The notes beneath the pieces were generated by a model. The model did not search any database. It was not told the origin of the DNA and saw nothing but the letters and a program-made list of their open reading frames with translations. The position numbers were made by a program, and so were the translations under genes. This document shows, in pieces, positions 63,407 through 64,000 of a DNA stretch of 64,000 nucleotides. The DNA is from Phycisphaeraceae bacterium (GTDB lineage Bacteria > Planctomycetota > Phycisphaerae > Phycisphaerales > Phycisphaeraceae): assembly GCA_002686995.1 (NCBI GenBank), contig NYZC01000333.1, forward strand, positions 26,441 to 90,440, read 5' to 3'. Positions within the stretch are counted from its first letter, which is position 1. Every line of letters starts with the position of its first letter.

Positions 63407-64000
63407 CTAATCCTTCGCGCCCAAGGACACGGCGAAGTCGAACACCTTGTTTGTAATCGACGTGAGGATTCCGGCTTGAACGTCGCCAAGCGGCGCCTCA
63501 GCCATTAAGATGTATATTGAGTCAAGCTGGTGAGCGGAGTTGATTACATCATCACTGAAGTCGATATAAGTGCCTCCGACGTTTTTACCTACATGGCTAT
63601 TGATGTGATTCCAGAATGCGTTGTTTCGCTCGCGAATCCATCCAGACATTCTCGATGCTAGCGATCTCGCGCCCCCCTTCTCCAAACCAGAAAACCCACT
63701 CTGAATTACGATATTAGCTATTAGGATGCTCAGGATCTCATTTCGAGTAAGTGGCGGATCATCTTCTGATCTCTTTAGTTCATGATGAAGTACAAATGCT
63801 GTTGTCGCGAACACCGCACGCGACACACCAATCCCGACAACATTCAATGCAGGTGCCAATAGATATCGAATCCTATTGGCACCAAACACTCGGATCGCCC
63901 ACTTGCTAACAACCAATCTCTTGATGAGACCGCCTACAGCACCACCAATAATCGGTCCCCCGATTACGCCGATGGTACCGTTTACCGCCGCGTCAACAGC
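63407..64000 (-). CDS. C-terminal part of a polymorphic-toxin-like protein (cut by window edge)
   Basis: The open frame runs from the window edge to 63407, so at least 197 residues are present and the N-terminus is missing. The visible start has a glycine-zipper-like stretch (NGTIGVIGGPIIGGAVGGLI), common just before the toxic tip of Rhs and other polymorphic toxins. The rest, with MSGWIRERNNAFWNHINSH, matches nothing I know. Base composition is lower in GC than the flagellar region. The next gene, one base away, is a small membrane protein, as expected for toxin and immunity genes. Confidence 0.5.
   Translation of the reverse strand, partial: AVDAAVNGTIGVIGGPIIGGAVGGLIKRLVVSKWAIRVFGANRIRYLLAPALNVVGIGVSRAVFATTAFVLHHELKRSEDDPPLTRNEILSILIANIVIQSGFSGLEKGGARSLASRMSGWIRERNNAFWNHINSHVGKNVGGTYIDFSDDVINSAHQLDSIYILMAEAPLGDVQAGILTSITNKVFDFAVSLGAKD

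Overview
The window is high-GC bacterial DNA, most likely from a planctomycete (Phycisphaerae-like). That assignment is inferred from a flagellar gene set combined with PEP-CTERM sorting tails, dockerin-like DxNxDG calcium loops, a sulfatase, sialidase-like and glycoside-hydrolase-like proteins, a DUF4838 protein and URO-D-type methyltransferases. No rRNA, tRNA or CRISPR array was seen.

Region 1 (1-25.3 kb, all on the minus strand) is one long flagellar cluster. In transcription order it reads: FlgN-like chaperone, histidine kinase, NtrC-type regulator, flgB, flgC, fliE, fliF, fliG, fliH, fliI, fliJ, motE-like, fliK, flgD, flgE, flbD, motA, motB, fliL, fliN, fliO, fliP, fliQ, fliR, flhB, flhA, flhF, flhG (cut by the window edge). 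Many genes overlap by 1-7 bases. A near-consensus sigma-54 promoter sits just upstream of flgB, with a dyad about 100 bases further up that could bind the NtrC-type regulator. fliM is missing from its usual place between fliL and fliN.

Region 2 (25.3-31.7 kb) holds a large TPR membrane protein, a PEP-CTERM beta-propeller protein, a DUF2726 protein, prfB (release factor 2) and a FUN14-family protein. prfB is split by a programmed +1 frameshift whose in-frame stop is UAA rather than the usual UGA.

Region 3 (31.7-50.6 kb) looks like carbohydrate and sulfated-glycan metabolism: an (alpha/alpha)-barrel-like protein, DUF4838, two Asp-box sialidase-like proteins, a GH-like TIM-barrel candidate, a sulfatase with LamG-like and dockerin-like parts, L-rhamnose mutarotase, a URO-D-family methyltransferase and another GH-like protein. 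A zinc-ribbon M48-type membrane peptidase is interspersed.

Region 4 (50.8-57.6 kb) is a two-gene unit: an HExxH peptidase translationally coupled (ATGA) to a 1,854-residue protein. That protein joins a degenerate kinase-like N-terminus, a DUF4011-type SF1 helicase, a Vsr-like nuclease domain and a C-terminal WGR domain. It is the best candidate for an undescribed defence or DNA-surveillance system in the window.

Region 5 (57.6-64 kb) has two tandem dockerin/PEP-CTERM paralogues, a second URO-D-family protein, a decayed paralogue of the 45.7-kb GH-like gene and a LysE-type exporter. At the right edge is a lower-GC pair that looks like a polymorphic-toxin C-terminus followed by a membrane immunity-protein candidate.

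Many intergenic gaps carry short tandem arrays (units of 7, 8, 10 or 13 bp), some of the same family at different loci.
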